Assembly (NCBI GenBank): GCA_023415915.1
Contig: JAEZIZ010000138.1
Location: 1-16,867, forward strand
Source: Bacillota bacterium
Lineage (GTDB): Bacteria > Bacillota > Clostridia > Christensenellales > SZUA-584
DNA length: 16,867 nt
Reading direction: 5' to 3'
Within the stretch, counting starts at the first letter, position 1. Each line of letters opens with the position of its first letter. Positions 6,702-13,831 of this stretch are shown here, piece by piece. Both the position numbers and the translations under genes were made by a program. The notes below the pieces were generated by a model. The model was given only the letters and a program-made list of their open reading frames with translations. It was not told where the DNA came from and searched no databases.

Positions 6702-7913
6702 GTGATTTCAAGAAGAAGGTTCAGAAGAAGGAGCAGCTTAAGAGGCAAAGGGCGCAGAAGGTCTCTATTGCGCGATTACGGCCCTATACTTAAGATAGGG
6801 GGGCTGGCGCTGTTGGCCATAGGCGTGCTCGCGGTGCTTATAATCTTCGTTATAGTGCCGCTGTTTGCCGGCAAAAAGCCCGAGCCGACTCCCGAAGTGT
6901 CGCTTACGCCCACACCCAGCCCTACGCCCATAATTACAGGCAGCATATCAGATAAAGCCGCGCAGCTTCAGATAACTCCAAAGTCTATAAACGATCCGTT
7001 TGTATACGGAACGGAAGTAGTGTTCTCGACGGGGAACGAAGCGGAAACGGCTCCCGAAATAAACAAACTGGTTATATTTGATATGACGTCGGGGCAGTTA
7101 ACAGAGGTTCCGGGCATCACAAAAAAGAACGACAGCTTGTTTGAGCCCAAGATGAACGATAAATACATCGTTTTTCTCGATTGCAAGATGGAGAACGGCG
7201 GCGCGATTTGCGGATACGACCGGGCGGGGGGCACGCAGTTTGTAATAAGGGAGTATCTCTTCGGCAAACCTAAGGTTACTCTTTCAGGCAACTACGCGTT
7301 GTGGATGCAGCAGACGGGTTCTGGCACGGACAAGCTGTACCTTTATAACCTCGAAACAAAAGAGGTAGTGACTATAGAGGAGTTTATAAACACTCCGTTC
7401 TCGATAAGCGCTCCGTATATGTCCGACGAGGCGATAATATACGTACAGCCCGAAGGCGAGAGCCAGATACTGAAAGGTTCGTCGGCGTCGCTTAACGCGC
7501 AGTTAAGCATAATTCCTCTTGCTGATAACGGTGACACGCAGCGCGCGACGTATTTGCCCGGCATGAACGTATATAACCCGATGATTGACGGCGACGACAT
7601 AGTGTTTTTGAACGGCGCAGGCGATGAAAACAGCTCGCTGATTCACATGAAAAGACAAGGAGACAGCCTGTCTCAGCCCGTCGAGATAGCCAAGGACGTA
7701 CTGAATTTCCATATAGGCGACGGGTTCGTCGCGTACACTAAGGACGAAGTGATACACATCTATTACTTCAAGGACGGTTCGACAGGTACGCTGTCGGGCG
7801 ACACGACGAAGGCCGTGCTGATAGGAGTAAACGGCAAGGACGTGCTGTGGTATGACACGACGGACAGCGCCAGCGACGCGGGCGACGTGGTATGGCACAT
7901 AAAGGTGCCGTAA
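6702..7913 (+). CDS. Single-pass membrane protein with Arg-rich tail and propeller-like extracellular domain
   Basis: I recognise no named family. The 403-residue product starts with a very basic cytoplasmic tail: 11 Arg in the first 24 residues. One transmembrane helix follows (about 32-56), then a Pro/Thr linker (about 59-78) and a beta-rich region to the end. That region has repeated segments of the kind found in TolB-like or other propellers (INKLVIFDMTSGQ, DKLYLYNLETKE, VIHIYYFKDGS). The expected topology is N-in, C-out, with no cleavage site. The start is the GTG at 6702, 8 nt from GGAGG; an in-frame TTG at 6687 overlaps that ribosome site and is rejected. The gene follows the alpha/beta hydrolase and ends at a strong terminator. 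A role in envelope sensing or assembly is a guess. Confidence 0.82.
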   Translation: MISRRRFRRRSSLRGKGRRRSLLRDYGPILKIGGLALLAIGVLAVLIIFVIVPLFAGKKPEPTPEVSLTPTPSPTPIITGSISDKAAQLQITPKSINDPFVYGTEVVFSTGNEAETAPEINKLVIFDMTSGQLTEVPGITKKNDSLFEPKMNDKYIVFLDCKMENGGAICGYDRAGGTQFVIREYLFGKPKVTLSGNYALWMQQTGSGTDKLYLYNLETKEVVTIEEFINTPFSISAPYMSDEAIIYVQPEGESQILKGSSASLNAQLSIIPLADNGDTQRATYLPGMNVYNPMIDGDDIVFLNGAGDENSSLIHMKRQGDSLSQPVEIAKDVLNFHIGDGFVAYTKDEVIHIYYFKDGSTGTLSGDTTKAVLIGVNGKDVLWYDTTDSASDAGDVVWHIKVP

Positions 7914-7940
7914 TAATAAGAGGAAAAAACAAAGATAAAC

Positions 7941-7967
7941 AAAACCGGCTCAAAGAGCCGGTTTTTT
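7941..7967 (+). terminator. Strong intrinsic terminator, probably bidirectional
   Basis: A perfect stem (AAAACCGGCTC with GAGCCGGTTTT) and a 3-nt loop are followed by a T run ending at 7967. The A run on its left gives a T run on the other strand, so it can also stop the convergent SGNH hydrolase transcript. Positions 7970-8084 hold nothing else that I can identify. Confidence 0.9.
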
Positions 7968-8084
7968 GTCGCTTTCAGCAACGCTTTCTCTGTCGCGTTA
8001 GACAAAAAATAACAACAGAAGTAAACAATGACATACAACTTATAAATTGCGCGGGCTGTTAGCCCCGAAAGCATCGCTAAGGGG

Positions 8085-8798
8085 TCAGGCGCGGGTGTAA
8101 GAGGGAAGCAGGTAAGAGGCGTGTTCTTTTATATAGCGTATCGCCGCGTCGAATATGAGCCTATGGCCCTCTTCGTTGGGATGTATGCCGTCCGAGCATA
8201 TGTATTGCGCAAAATCCCTGCGCTTTAAGAATTCGCGCCTTATGTCTATGCAGCCTATGTTGCGTTCGCGGGCGATATACTGCACGCAGTTGGAATACCG
8301 CTCGTGCCACCAGTATATGTGCCATACGTCCTTGAGCCACTTTAGTATGTTCAAGCCCTTTTCCCGGTCGTTGTTTGTAAACCATTTAAAGTAACTGTCC
8401 GCATAAAGCGGAGGCAGCGTAGTCACAACGGCCTTCTTACCATTGCCCTTTATGTAATCTATCATTGAACCCAATACTTTCTCAAAAACGTCAAGCGGCG
8501 TTTTGGGTATATGGTCAACGCTAGGGTTCTTTGCTATCTCGTCCCATGCAAAATCGCAGTCGTTGCCTCCGAACTCCAGCACTACAATATCCGGATCTAT
8601 CTTGTCGAATTTGCTCTTAAGCTGTTTTTGCCCCTGCAGTATTGTAGAGCCGAAACGCGACGCGTTGTACATTTCAGCGTTAAGATTTTTGGCGAGCAGG
8701 TTAAAAAAGCAGCCGTCAATAAGCTTATACCTTTTCTTATTCTCATCCAGCGTTACGCCCTTAGATAGCGAATCGCCCACTACGAGTATCTTTTCCAT
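8085..8798 (-). CDS. SGNH/GDSL-family hydrolase
   Basis: The 237-residue protein is a probable cytoplasmic esterase or lipase-like hydrolase. Block I is GDSLSKG (8-14) with nucleophile S10. The block II Gly is in RFGSTI, block III is GGND (oxyanion Asn), and block V is DGIHPNEEGH with the catalytic Asp and His. There is no signal peptide or membrane helix. A Trp-rich insert (LKWLKDVWHIYWWHERY) between blocks III and V may shape the substrate pocket. The start is the ATG at 8798, with AAAGGAAG upstream; upstream in-frame codons to 8933 do not encode family sequence. Substrate is unknown. It forms a single-gene unit convergent with the membrane protein gene. Confidence 0.88.
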   Translation of the reverse strand: MEKILVVGDSLSKGVTLDENKKRYKLIDGCFFNLLAKNLNAEMYNASRFGSTILQGQKQLKSKFDKIDPDIVVLEFGGNDCDFAWDEIAKNPSVDHIPKTPLDVFEKVLGSMIDYIKGNGKKAVVTTLPPLYADSYFKWFTNNDREKGLNILKWLKDVWHIYWWHERYSNCVQYIARERNIGCIDIRREFLKRRDFAQYICSDGIHPNEEGHRLIFDAAIRYIKEHASYLLPSYTRA

Positions 8799-8896
8799 AC
8801 AGCCACTTCCTTTAAGTCCGTTATATCTAGCATTGCACAACGGCGCCGTTTTTAAACTACTGGGTATGCGCAAATTTAAAGTTGATATATGATGTG

Positions 8897-8925
8897 ATAA
8901 TATCATCCAGGCGTTTACAAAACAA
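8897..8925 (-). promoter_or_regulatory. Promoter of the SGNH hydrolase gene
   Basis: The minus strand has TTGTTT (8925-8920) and TATTAT (8902-8897) with a 17-bp spacer, giving a leader of about 90 nt. An inverted repeat TGATAT-N11-ATATCA (8883-8905) overlaps the -10 and the predicted start, as an operator would. Confidence 0.4.
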
Positions 8926-8972
8926 CGTTCCAAATATAAACTATATGTGAATTTTGGGGCAACTTTATATCT

Positions 8973-9000
8973 TTCAAATATTTATCTTTTGTTTTATAAT
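8973..9000 (+). promoter_or_regulatory. Promoter of parAB
   Basis: A perfect TATAAT (8995-9000) lies 16 bp after a weak -35, TTCAAA (8973-8978). The predicted start near 9007 gives a leader of about 26 nt carrying GGGGG before the ATG at 9033. The weak -35 suggests modest expression or help from a factor. Confidence 0.5.
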
Positions 9001-9032
9001 GAAAATTGACAATATTACTATTGGGGGTACAC

Positions 9033-9809
9033 ATGGCAAAAATCATAGCCATTGCTAATCAGAAGGGCGGCGTGGGCAAGACTACGACTGCCGTAAACTT
9101 AAGCGCCTGCATCGCAGAAAAAGGAAGAAAAGTACTGCTTATTGACGTTGACCCGCAGGGCAACTCGACAAGCGGACTTGGCATAGACAAGCACACGCTG
9201 AAAACGTCGTCTTACGATATTTTAATCAACGGCGTAAGCCCGCGGCAGGCGATAGTCCATACGATGGTGGATACGCTCGACGTTATACCCGCCAATATAG
9301 ATCTCGTAGGCGCCGAGGTAGAGCTTGTAGCGAGGATGGCGCGCGAGCAGATACTGAAGAAGGCGCTTAAAGAAATAAAGGACGATTACGATTATATATT
9401 TATGGACTGCCCGCCGTCGCTTGGGCTTATTACAGTGAATGCGCTTACCGCAGCGGACAAGATACTTGTGCCTATACAGTGCGAATATTACGCGCTCGAG
9501 GGCTTATCGCAACTTATTAACACCATTAAGCTTGTTAAAACGAACTTAAACCCCGGCCTTGAGGTTGAGGGCGTAGTACTTACGATGTTCGACGGCCGCA
9601 CCAATCTCTCCATACAGGTCGTGGATGAAGTGAAGAAGTATTTCAAAAACAAGGTGTACAGGACGATAATACCCCGCAACGTGCGGCTGGGAGAAGCGCC
9701 GAGCTTCGGATTGCCCGTGATAAAATACGACGCGGCATGTCTCGGAGCGCAGTGCTATAACGAGCTCGCGAGCGAGGTAATAGAATACAACGAAGGAGAG
9801 AGCGTATGA
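9033..9809 (+). CDS. parA: Chromosome partitioning ATPase ParA (Soj)
   Basis: A 258-residue ATPase that acts with ParB in segregating the origin region and, in Bacillus, modulates DnaA. The deviant Walker A box KGGVGKTT (11-18) has both signature lysines, K11 and K16. Walker A' is LIDVDPQGN with D40, and the Walker B region is YDYIFMDCPPS. There is no N-terminal helix-turn-helix, so this is the short chromosomal type rather than the P1-plasmid type. The start is the ATG at 9033, preceded by GGGGG; an in-frame TTG at 9006 is rejected because family sequence begins at MAKIIAIANQKGG. The stop overlaps the parB start by four bases. Confidence 0.97.
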   Translation: MAKIIAIANQKGGVGKTTTAVNLSACIAEKGRKVLLIDVDPQGNSTSGLGIDKHTLKTSSYDILINGVSPRQAIVHTMVDTLDVIPANIDLVGAEVELVARMAREQILKKALKEIKDDYDYIFMDCPPSLGLITVNALTAADKILVPIQCEYYALEGLSQLINTIKLVKTNLNPGLEVEGVVLTMFDGRTNLSIQVVDEVKKYFKNKVYRTIIPRNVRLGEAPSFGLPVIKYDAACLGAQCYNELASEVIEYNEGESV

Positions 9810-10660
9810 AACAGCAGAGACTGGGAAAGGGCCTCGGCGCGCTTATCGGAGAAGAAACGCAGCCCGCCTCCGCGGGAGACAGCGTTCTGGAACTGAGTGT
9901 ATACGAAATTGACCCCAACATGAACCAGCCGAGAAAGAAGTTTGACGACCAAAGCCTTAACGAACTCGCGCAGTCCATAAAAACATACGGCATTGTGCAG
10001 CCGATAATAGTACAGCGCAACGGGGAGCGGTACATGATAATCGCGGGCGAGCGCCGTTACCGCGCGGCCAGGCTCGCCGGGCTGGAGACAGTGCCCGCCG
10101 TCGTAAAGGAGTATTCCCGTCAGGCGTTCATGGAGGTATCGCTGGTCGAAAACCTGCAGAGAGAGGATCTTAACCCCATTGAAGAAGCGGAAGCTATGCG
10201 CATGCTGATGGACGAATACAAATTAAAGCAGGAGGATCTCTCCGAGCGGCTCGGCATGTCGAGGAGCGCGATAGCAAACACTTTAAGGCTGCTGTCGCTG
10301 CCTGCCGACGTAAGAGAACTCGTAATATCCGGCGAGATAACAAGCGGCCACGCGCGCTGCCTTGTAGTGATTCCAAGCGACGAAGAAAAAACAAGGATAG
10401 CAAAAAAGATAGTGGAGCTCGGGCTTTCGGTGCGCGCCACCGAAGAGCTGATTAAGAACCTGGATACTAAAGCGCAGCGCAAGCCAAAGGCACAAAAGCG
10501 GAGCATACCCGAAATAGAATCCGCGCAGAGCGCTCTTTCCTCAGCGCTGGGTACAAAGGTACAGATAACGGGGGATATGCGCCGCGGTAAGATAGTGCTC
10601 TCCTATTACAATCAGGAACAGCTTCAGAGCCTTTACGATTTTCTTATTTCCAGCAAGTAA
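9806..10660 (+). CDS. parB: Chromosome partitioning protein ParB (Spo0J)
   Basis: A 284-residue centromere-binding CTPase clamp that loads at parS and works with ParA and SMC. The N-terminus RLGKGLGALIGE (5-16) resembles the ParA-contacting tail. The CTP-binding motifs are GIVQPIIV (62-69), GERRYR (81-86) and ENLQREDLNP (115-124). A helix-turn-helix (KQEDLSERLGMSRSAIANTL) follows, then a linker and a C-terminal dimerisation domain. The ATG overlaps the parA stop (ATGA), with GGAGAG upstream, so the two are translationally coupled. Two perfect parS sites lie directly downstream. Confidence 0.97.
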   Translation: MKQQRLGKGLGALIGEETQPASAGDSVLELSVYEIDPNMNQPRKKFDDQSLNELAQSIKTYGIVQPIIVQRNGERYMIIAGERRYRAARLAGLETVPAVVKEYSRQAFMEVSLVENLQREDLNPIEEAEAMRMLMDEYKLKQEDLSERLGMSRSAIANTLRLLSLPADVRELVISGEITSGHARCLVVIPSDEEKTRIAKKIVELGLSVRATEELIKNLDTKAQRKPKAQKRSIPEIESAQSALSSALGTKVQITGDMRRGKIVLSYYNQEQLQSLYDFLISSK

Positions 10661-10665
10661 ATAAT

Positions 10666-10681
10666 TGTTTCACGTGAAACA
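10666..10681 (+). other. parS site 1
   Basis: TGTTTCACGTGAAACA is a perfect 16-bp palindrome identical to the Bacillus-type parS consensus; the symmetry extends one base each side (10665-10682). It begins 5 bp after the parB stop codon and is the expected loading site for the ParB encoded next to it. Confidence 0.95.
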
Positions 10682-10706
10682 AGTCATACGAACTTTAAGT
10701 TGTATC

Positions 10707-10738
10707 AGCCTTTGCAAAAACTCGCAAAGGCTTTGTTT
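10707..10738 (+). terminator. Intrinsic terminator of parAB
   Basis: AGCCTTTGC (10707-10715) and GCAAAGGCT (10724-10732) form a perfect 9-bp stem with an 8-nt loop, followed by TTGTTT. It lies between the two parS sites. The opposite strand lacks a T run, so it serves only the parAB direction. Confidence 0.8.
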
Positions 10739-10786
10739 ATAGTTTTTGAAAGAATGCCGATTGAAGATTCCCGAGGAAATATCGTA

Positions 10787-10794
10787 TGTTTCAC
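10787..10794 (+). other. Degenerate parS half-site
   Basis: TGTTTCAC matches the left half of parS, but the right half is lost (ATAAATTC follows). It lies 15 bp before the second intact site. It may be a decayed parS or chance. Confidence 0.3.
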
Positions 10795-10808
10795 ATAAAT
10801 TCAAAAAA

Positions 10809-10824
10809 TGTTTCACGTGAAACA
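10809..10824 (+). other. parS site 2
   Basis: A second perfect TGTTTCACGTGAAACA lies 143 bp from the first and 26 bp past the stop of the convergent CvpA-type gene. Neither copy interrupts a gene. Confidence 0.95.
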
Positions 10825-10849
10825 ATATATTGTGCATGAAGAGAAAAGG

Positions 10850-11557
10850 CTATACTATACCTCTTATAAGGCTAATCAGGAAGTTGTTATTTAAAAAGAA
10901 CATGCCCAAAGAAGAGCTCTGGAAGTACTCTGTTATTTTGTCCACTGGCATAACAAGGAACAAAACAGGTACTATAGTCACTATAACAAAGCATATGTAT
11001 ATACCCCGCGTTGCTCCGAACAGCGCGCCTGTTGTTCTGTCGTAGCGCTTAAGCTCCGGAAACTGCACCGTATAGTTCACGGCGCCCAGCACGAACGCGA
11101 AAAGTATCCTTGCTATAACGAACACGAGTAAAAAGGAAAGTATGTTTAATGTGGTGCATACTATCGTCATGTTGAAGTACTCGCCTATAGTCGTAAGGCC
11201 CTGGGATTGGAACGCCTGCGTCTGCACGTTTTGAAGAACGAGGGTTCTGAACGGTTCGGACGCCGTAGAGGTCGAAACGATTTCGTTAAGCTTATCGGGC
11301 GAAAGGCCGCTTACGAGTAGCGAGACGTGCTCGAAGTTTGTAATCTTTTCCGCGCCTTCGGTGTAGTAGGTCAGAAACTTAAAAAGCGAAGGGCTTGCCT
11401 TTACCGCAGCCGATACCGCGGGATAGAATATGTATGACGTCAACGTTGAAAGAAACAGCGCGCCAAGGCTCAGCGCGGAATGAAGGAAGCCTCTGTATAT
11501 GCCTTCAAAGACCGCGATAAGTATCAATATAATCAGCAGTACGTTTACAAGGTTCAC
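10850..11557 (-). CDS. CvpA-family membrane protein
   Basis: A 235-residue integral membrane protein of the CvpA/colicin V production type; the molecular function of the family is not settled. Hydrophobic helices lie at about 3-24, 27-48, 131-156 and 183-203. The conserved family segment appears as YDRTTGALFGATRGIYI (171-187). The stretch between helices 2 and 3 (about 50-125) is longer and more polar than in typical CvpA and probably forms an extra domain. The start is a GTG with GGAGG 6 nt upstream. Only 16 bp separate it from the upstream propeller protein gene, so they form one operon convergent with parAB. Confidence 0.8.
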   Translation of the reverse strand: MNLVNVLLIILILIAVFEGIYRGFLHSALSLGALFLSTLTSYIFYPAVSAAVKASPSLFKFLTYYTEGAEKITNFEHVSLLVSGLSPDKLNEIVSTSTASEPFRTLVLQNVQTQAFQSQGLTTIGEYFNMTIVCTTLNILSFLLVFVIARILFAFVLGAVNYTVQFPELKRYDRTTGALFGATRGIYICFVIVTIVPVLFLVMPVDKITEYFQSSSLGMFFLNNNFLISLIRGIV

Positions 11558-11573
11558 CAGGCTCCTCCAAAGA

Positions 11574-12677
11574 TTAAGACAGCGGCAAGAGGTAAACAGT
11601 CTCGCCAGCAGTTAAGAACACATAACTGCCAAATGCCCTTTTCGCACCGTCTATAGCCAGCGGAAGCGCATAGCTGCGCGAATATTTGCCGTCACTAGTA
11701 TAAACGAAAATATTGTTTGTTGCAAAGCAATATATTTTTTCTCCCATGTGCATTATTTTAAACACGCCGGGAGGAAGGTTTATCTTTGTCTCGCCGCCCG
11801 ACGCTTTGATGACGCGGGCGATATCGTAAGTGCTGCCGGCATTGCCCGGTACGTATACAAACTTGGGGTCTTTGTCGCTGCAGATATCTTCTAAAACCCA
11901 GCCGTAAACGAGCACCTCGGTAGGGGTGGAATTTAGCGATGAATATCTTGCAAGACTGTTCGTGCCCAGCGTGAACACGGAATCTTCGCTGAAATATACG
12001 TTCTCAACCAGCTGGTCCTTTAATTCTTTTATGCCCGTCATTGCCTGCGTTTCCGGCCTGTACGTAGATATTCTTGAAAGCGGCGCTGAACCCGATACGT
12101 CGAGCTCGAGTATATAAAGCTGGTCTCCGGCGTAATCGAACCCGTAGTCTAGCATGTACTTGCCCGTTATATCTATCTGATAAAGGCTGCTGCCGGAAAG
12201 ATCGAATATCACGATATACGAAAGCGTCTTGTCGGTAAGCGTCTGGCTGGCGCATACGGCCACCTTGTTTTTAGCGAGCCGCACAGACTGTATGGTGCCG
12301 TCAATACGCGCTGAAAAAAGATTTTCCCCCTTGGCGCTAATAACGGTCATAACGTCCGTGCCCGAAGCAGCTGCAAGCGTGTCGCCCGAAGTGAATTTCC
12401 ACTCGCCCGCGTCAAGCTGTACCTTCCATAAGTCTTTATTGGACGCGTCGACGCATGTCAGCAGCCCGTTTTTCGCATATACGGTGTTGCCGCCCACAGT
12501 GAAGTATGTATCAGCGCTGCTAAAAGGCATCTGCACGAGAGTATCCTTTATCTCTTTTCCCCTTGTAAGAATCATAACCGTACCCGTTATGAAAACTACG
12601 ACAACGACGAGTATTATTGATAAAAACAAAACGGTCCGTCTTGGGATCCGCTTTTTTGTTTTCGCGTTTAAGTACAC
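11574..12677 (-). CDS. Membrane-anchored PQQ-like beta-propeller protein, DUF5711-like
   Basis: The 367-residue protein has a basic cytoplasmic tail (NAKTKKRIPRR), one transmembrane helix (about 15-37) and a long beta-rich extracellular part. Repeats such as GLLTCVDASNKDLWKVQL and TDVMTVISAKGENLFSARI resemble PQQ-like propeller blades. From memory it resembles the DUF5711 family of Firmicutes, but I cannot confirm this. The start is the GTG at 12677, 6 nt after GAGG. An in-frame TTG at 12689 overlaps that ribosome site and is rejected. It is the first gene of an operon with the CvpA-type gene. A scaffold or sensor role in the envelope is an inference. Confidence 0.78.
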   Translation of the reverse strand: MYLNAKTKKRIPRRTVLFLSIILVVVVVFITGTVMILTRGKEIKDTLVQMPFSSADTYFTVGGNTVYAKNGLLTCVDASNKDLWKVQLDAGEWKFTSGDTLAAASGTDVMTVISAKGENLFSARIDGTIQSVRLAKNKVAVCASQTLTDKTLSYIVIFDLSGSSLYQIDITGKYMLDYGFDYAGDQLYILELDVSGSAPLSRISTYRPETQAMTGIKELKDQLVENVYFSEDSVFTLGTNSLARYSSLNSTPTEVLVYGWVLEDICSDKDPKFVYVPGNAGSTYDIARVIKASGGETKINLPPGVFKIMHMGEKIYCFATNNIFVYTSDGKYSRSYALPLAIDGAKRAFGSYVFLTAGETVYLLPLS

Positions 12678-12730
12678 ACTGCACCTCAACCCTATTGATA
12701 AGACCCTTTAGCGTCGATTTATAATAATAT

Positions 12731-12739
12731 ATTATATCA
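12731..12739 (-). promoter_or_regulatory. Extended -10 promoter of the propeller-CvpA operon
   Basis: On the minus strand TGATATAAT (12739-12731) is an extended -10 with a perfect TATAAT. No good -35 stands at the right distance, which the extended -10 may offset. The leader to the GTG at 12677 would be about 47 nt. Confidence 0.45.
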
Positions 12740-12775
12740 TAACTATGCCGTGTTTTGTGGCTGATGCGAAAAAAG

Positions 12776-13666
12776 TTAACAAATTGTGGGCTTTTCCGAA
12801 CAGAAAACCTTAAGCGCGCGGGGCTTTAATGTAAACGTAACGGGAGTCTCGCCTGAGATCTCGCCGTCGATATCCAGCGCCTGCTTTGTTTTGCAGTTTA
12901 TCGTTATTTCGCGGCATTTATGCTGCTCTGCTACGGATATCTTATCGAGCCTGCCTTTTTTAAGTTTGGGCAGCTCAACAAGTATGCGCGGCCGTGCAAT
13001 CCTGTTTATTATAATTACGTTAAAAAGCCCGTCCTCGACGTCGGAATCGGGCGATATCCGAAGCCCGCCGCCGAAGCATGTTCCGTTGGCTATGGCTATC
13101 AGCAGCACAGACCTTTTTATATGCTGTCCGTCCATTGTAATGTCTATGTCAATGCTCTTATATCCTAATAGCGACATTACTATACCAAGCAAATATGCAA
13201 CGCCGCCCGTAAACACCCTGCGAACTCTGTTTGTGTTTTTCAGCACGCATACGTCAAAGCCGGTACCCGCAACGTTTATGAAGCTTTTGCCGTTGCTCAT
13301 CAGCCCTATGTCCATGCTTCGCGAATGGCCGGCGAGTATAACGTTCATCGCTTCGGCCGGATCGGAACTCACTCCAATAGCGTCGCGGTAATCGTTGCCC
13401 GTACCTGCGGGTATCACGCCCATTATCTCGCCAGTATCTTGCAGGCCGCAGGCGATCTCGTGCAGCGTGCCGTCGCCGCCCACGCTTATTATGCCCTCGT
13501 AGCCTTTGCCTACGGCTTCACTTGCGAGAGCTGTGGCGTGTTCTTTGTATTCCGTTGTTTTAATGATGTATTCCTTTCGGTTTTCTTTTAATATCCGTTC
13601 TACGTTTTCGAGCGCCTTGCGCGAACGCCCCGCTCCCGCGGCAGGATTGAATATCAGGTAATACAT
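12776..13666 (-). CDS. dagK: Diacylglycerol/lipid kinase family protein
   Basis: The 296-residue protein belongs to the DagK/YegS/BmrU soluble lipid kinase group, which phosphorylates diacylglycerol or related lipids with ATP at the inner face of the membrane. It shows NPAAGAG (7-13), the nucleotide-binding GGDGT (63-67) and PAGTGND (86-92). It continues with the typical GFD and FGGGLRISPDSDVEDGLF segments and a DIDGE near the C-terminus. In Gram-positive bacteria DgkB of this group recycles diacylglycerol from lipoteichoic acid synthesis; whether this gene does so, or acts on another lipid such as sphingosine or undecaprenol, cannot be told. The start is the ATG at 13666 with AAGGGG upstream; the GTG two codons earlier lies in the ribosome site. 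Confidence 0.9.
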   Translation of the reverse strand: MYYLIFNPAAGAGRSRKALENVERILKENRKEYIIKTTEYKEHATALASEAVGKGYEGIISVGGDGTLHEIACGLQDTGEIMGVIPAGTGNDYRDAIGVSSDPAEAMNVILAGHSRSMDIGLMSNGKSFINVAGTGFDVCVLKNTNRVRRVFTGGVAYLLGIVMSLLGYKSIDIDITMDGQHIKRSVLLIAIANGTCFGGGLRISPDSDVEDGLFNVIIINRIARPRILVELPKLKKGRLDKISVAEQHKCREITINCKTKQALDIDGEISGETPVTFTLKPRALKVFCSEKPTIC

Positions 13667-13769
13667 ACCCACCCCTTAAAACAAAAGATAAATATACGAA
13701 TTTTATAAATCTGAACAAAATTATTCTACTAAAAAGCGTACTATTTGTACAGGATAAGTTATTGTGACT

Positions 13770-13797
13770 TTGATACATAACCATGTGCTGATATGAT
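13770..13797 (+). promoter_or_regulatory. Promoter of ccdA and the thioredoxin lipoprotein gene
   Basis: TTGATA (13770-13775) and TATGAT (13792-13797) are separated by 16 bp. A perfect TATAAT at 13799-13804 is also present but lacks a -35 at proper spacing. The remaining part of the 165-bp divergent gap is AT-rich and must also hold the dagK promoter, which I cannot place firmly. Confidence 0.45.
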
Positions 13798-13831
13798 ATA
13801 TAATATTTAAAAAGTAAACTGGAGCGGTATT

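Noticed and set aside
10830..11045. A 71-codon plus-strand frame just after parS site 2
   Set aside because: It lies opposite the end of the CvpA-type gene and lacks a ribosome site; its basic hydrophobic look is a by-product of the complement of membrane codons.
12786..13391. A 201-codon plus-strand frame opposite dagK
   Set aside because: It is a mirror of the dagK coding sequence, without a ribosome site or domain features.
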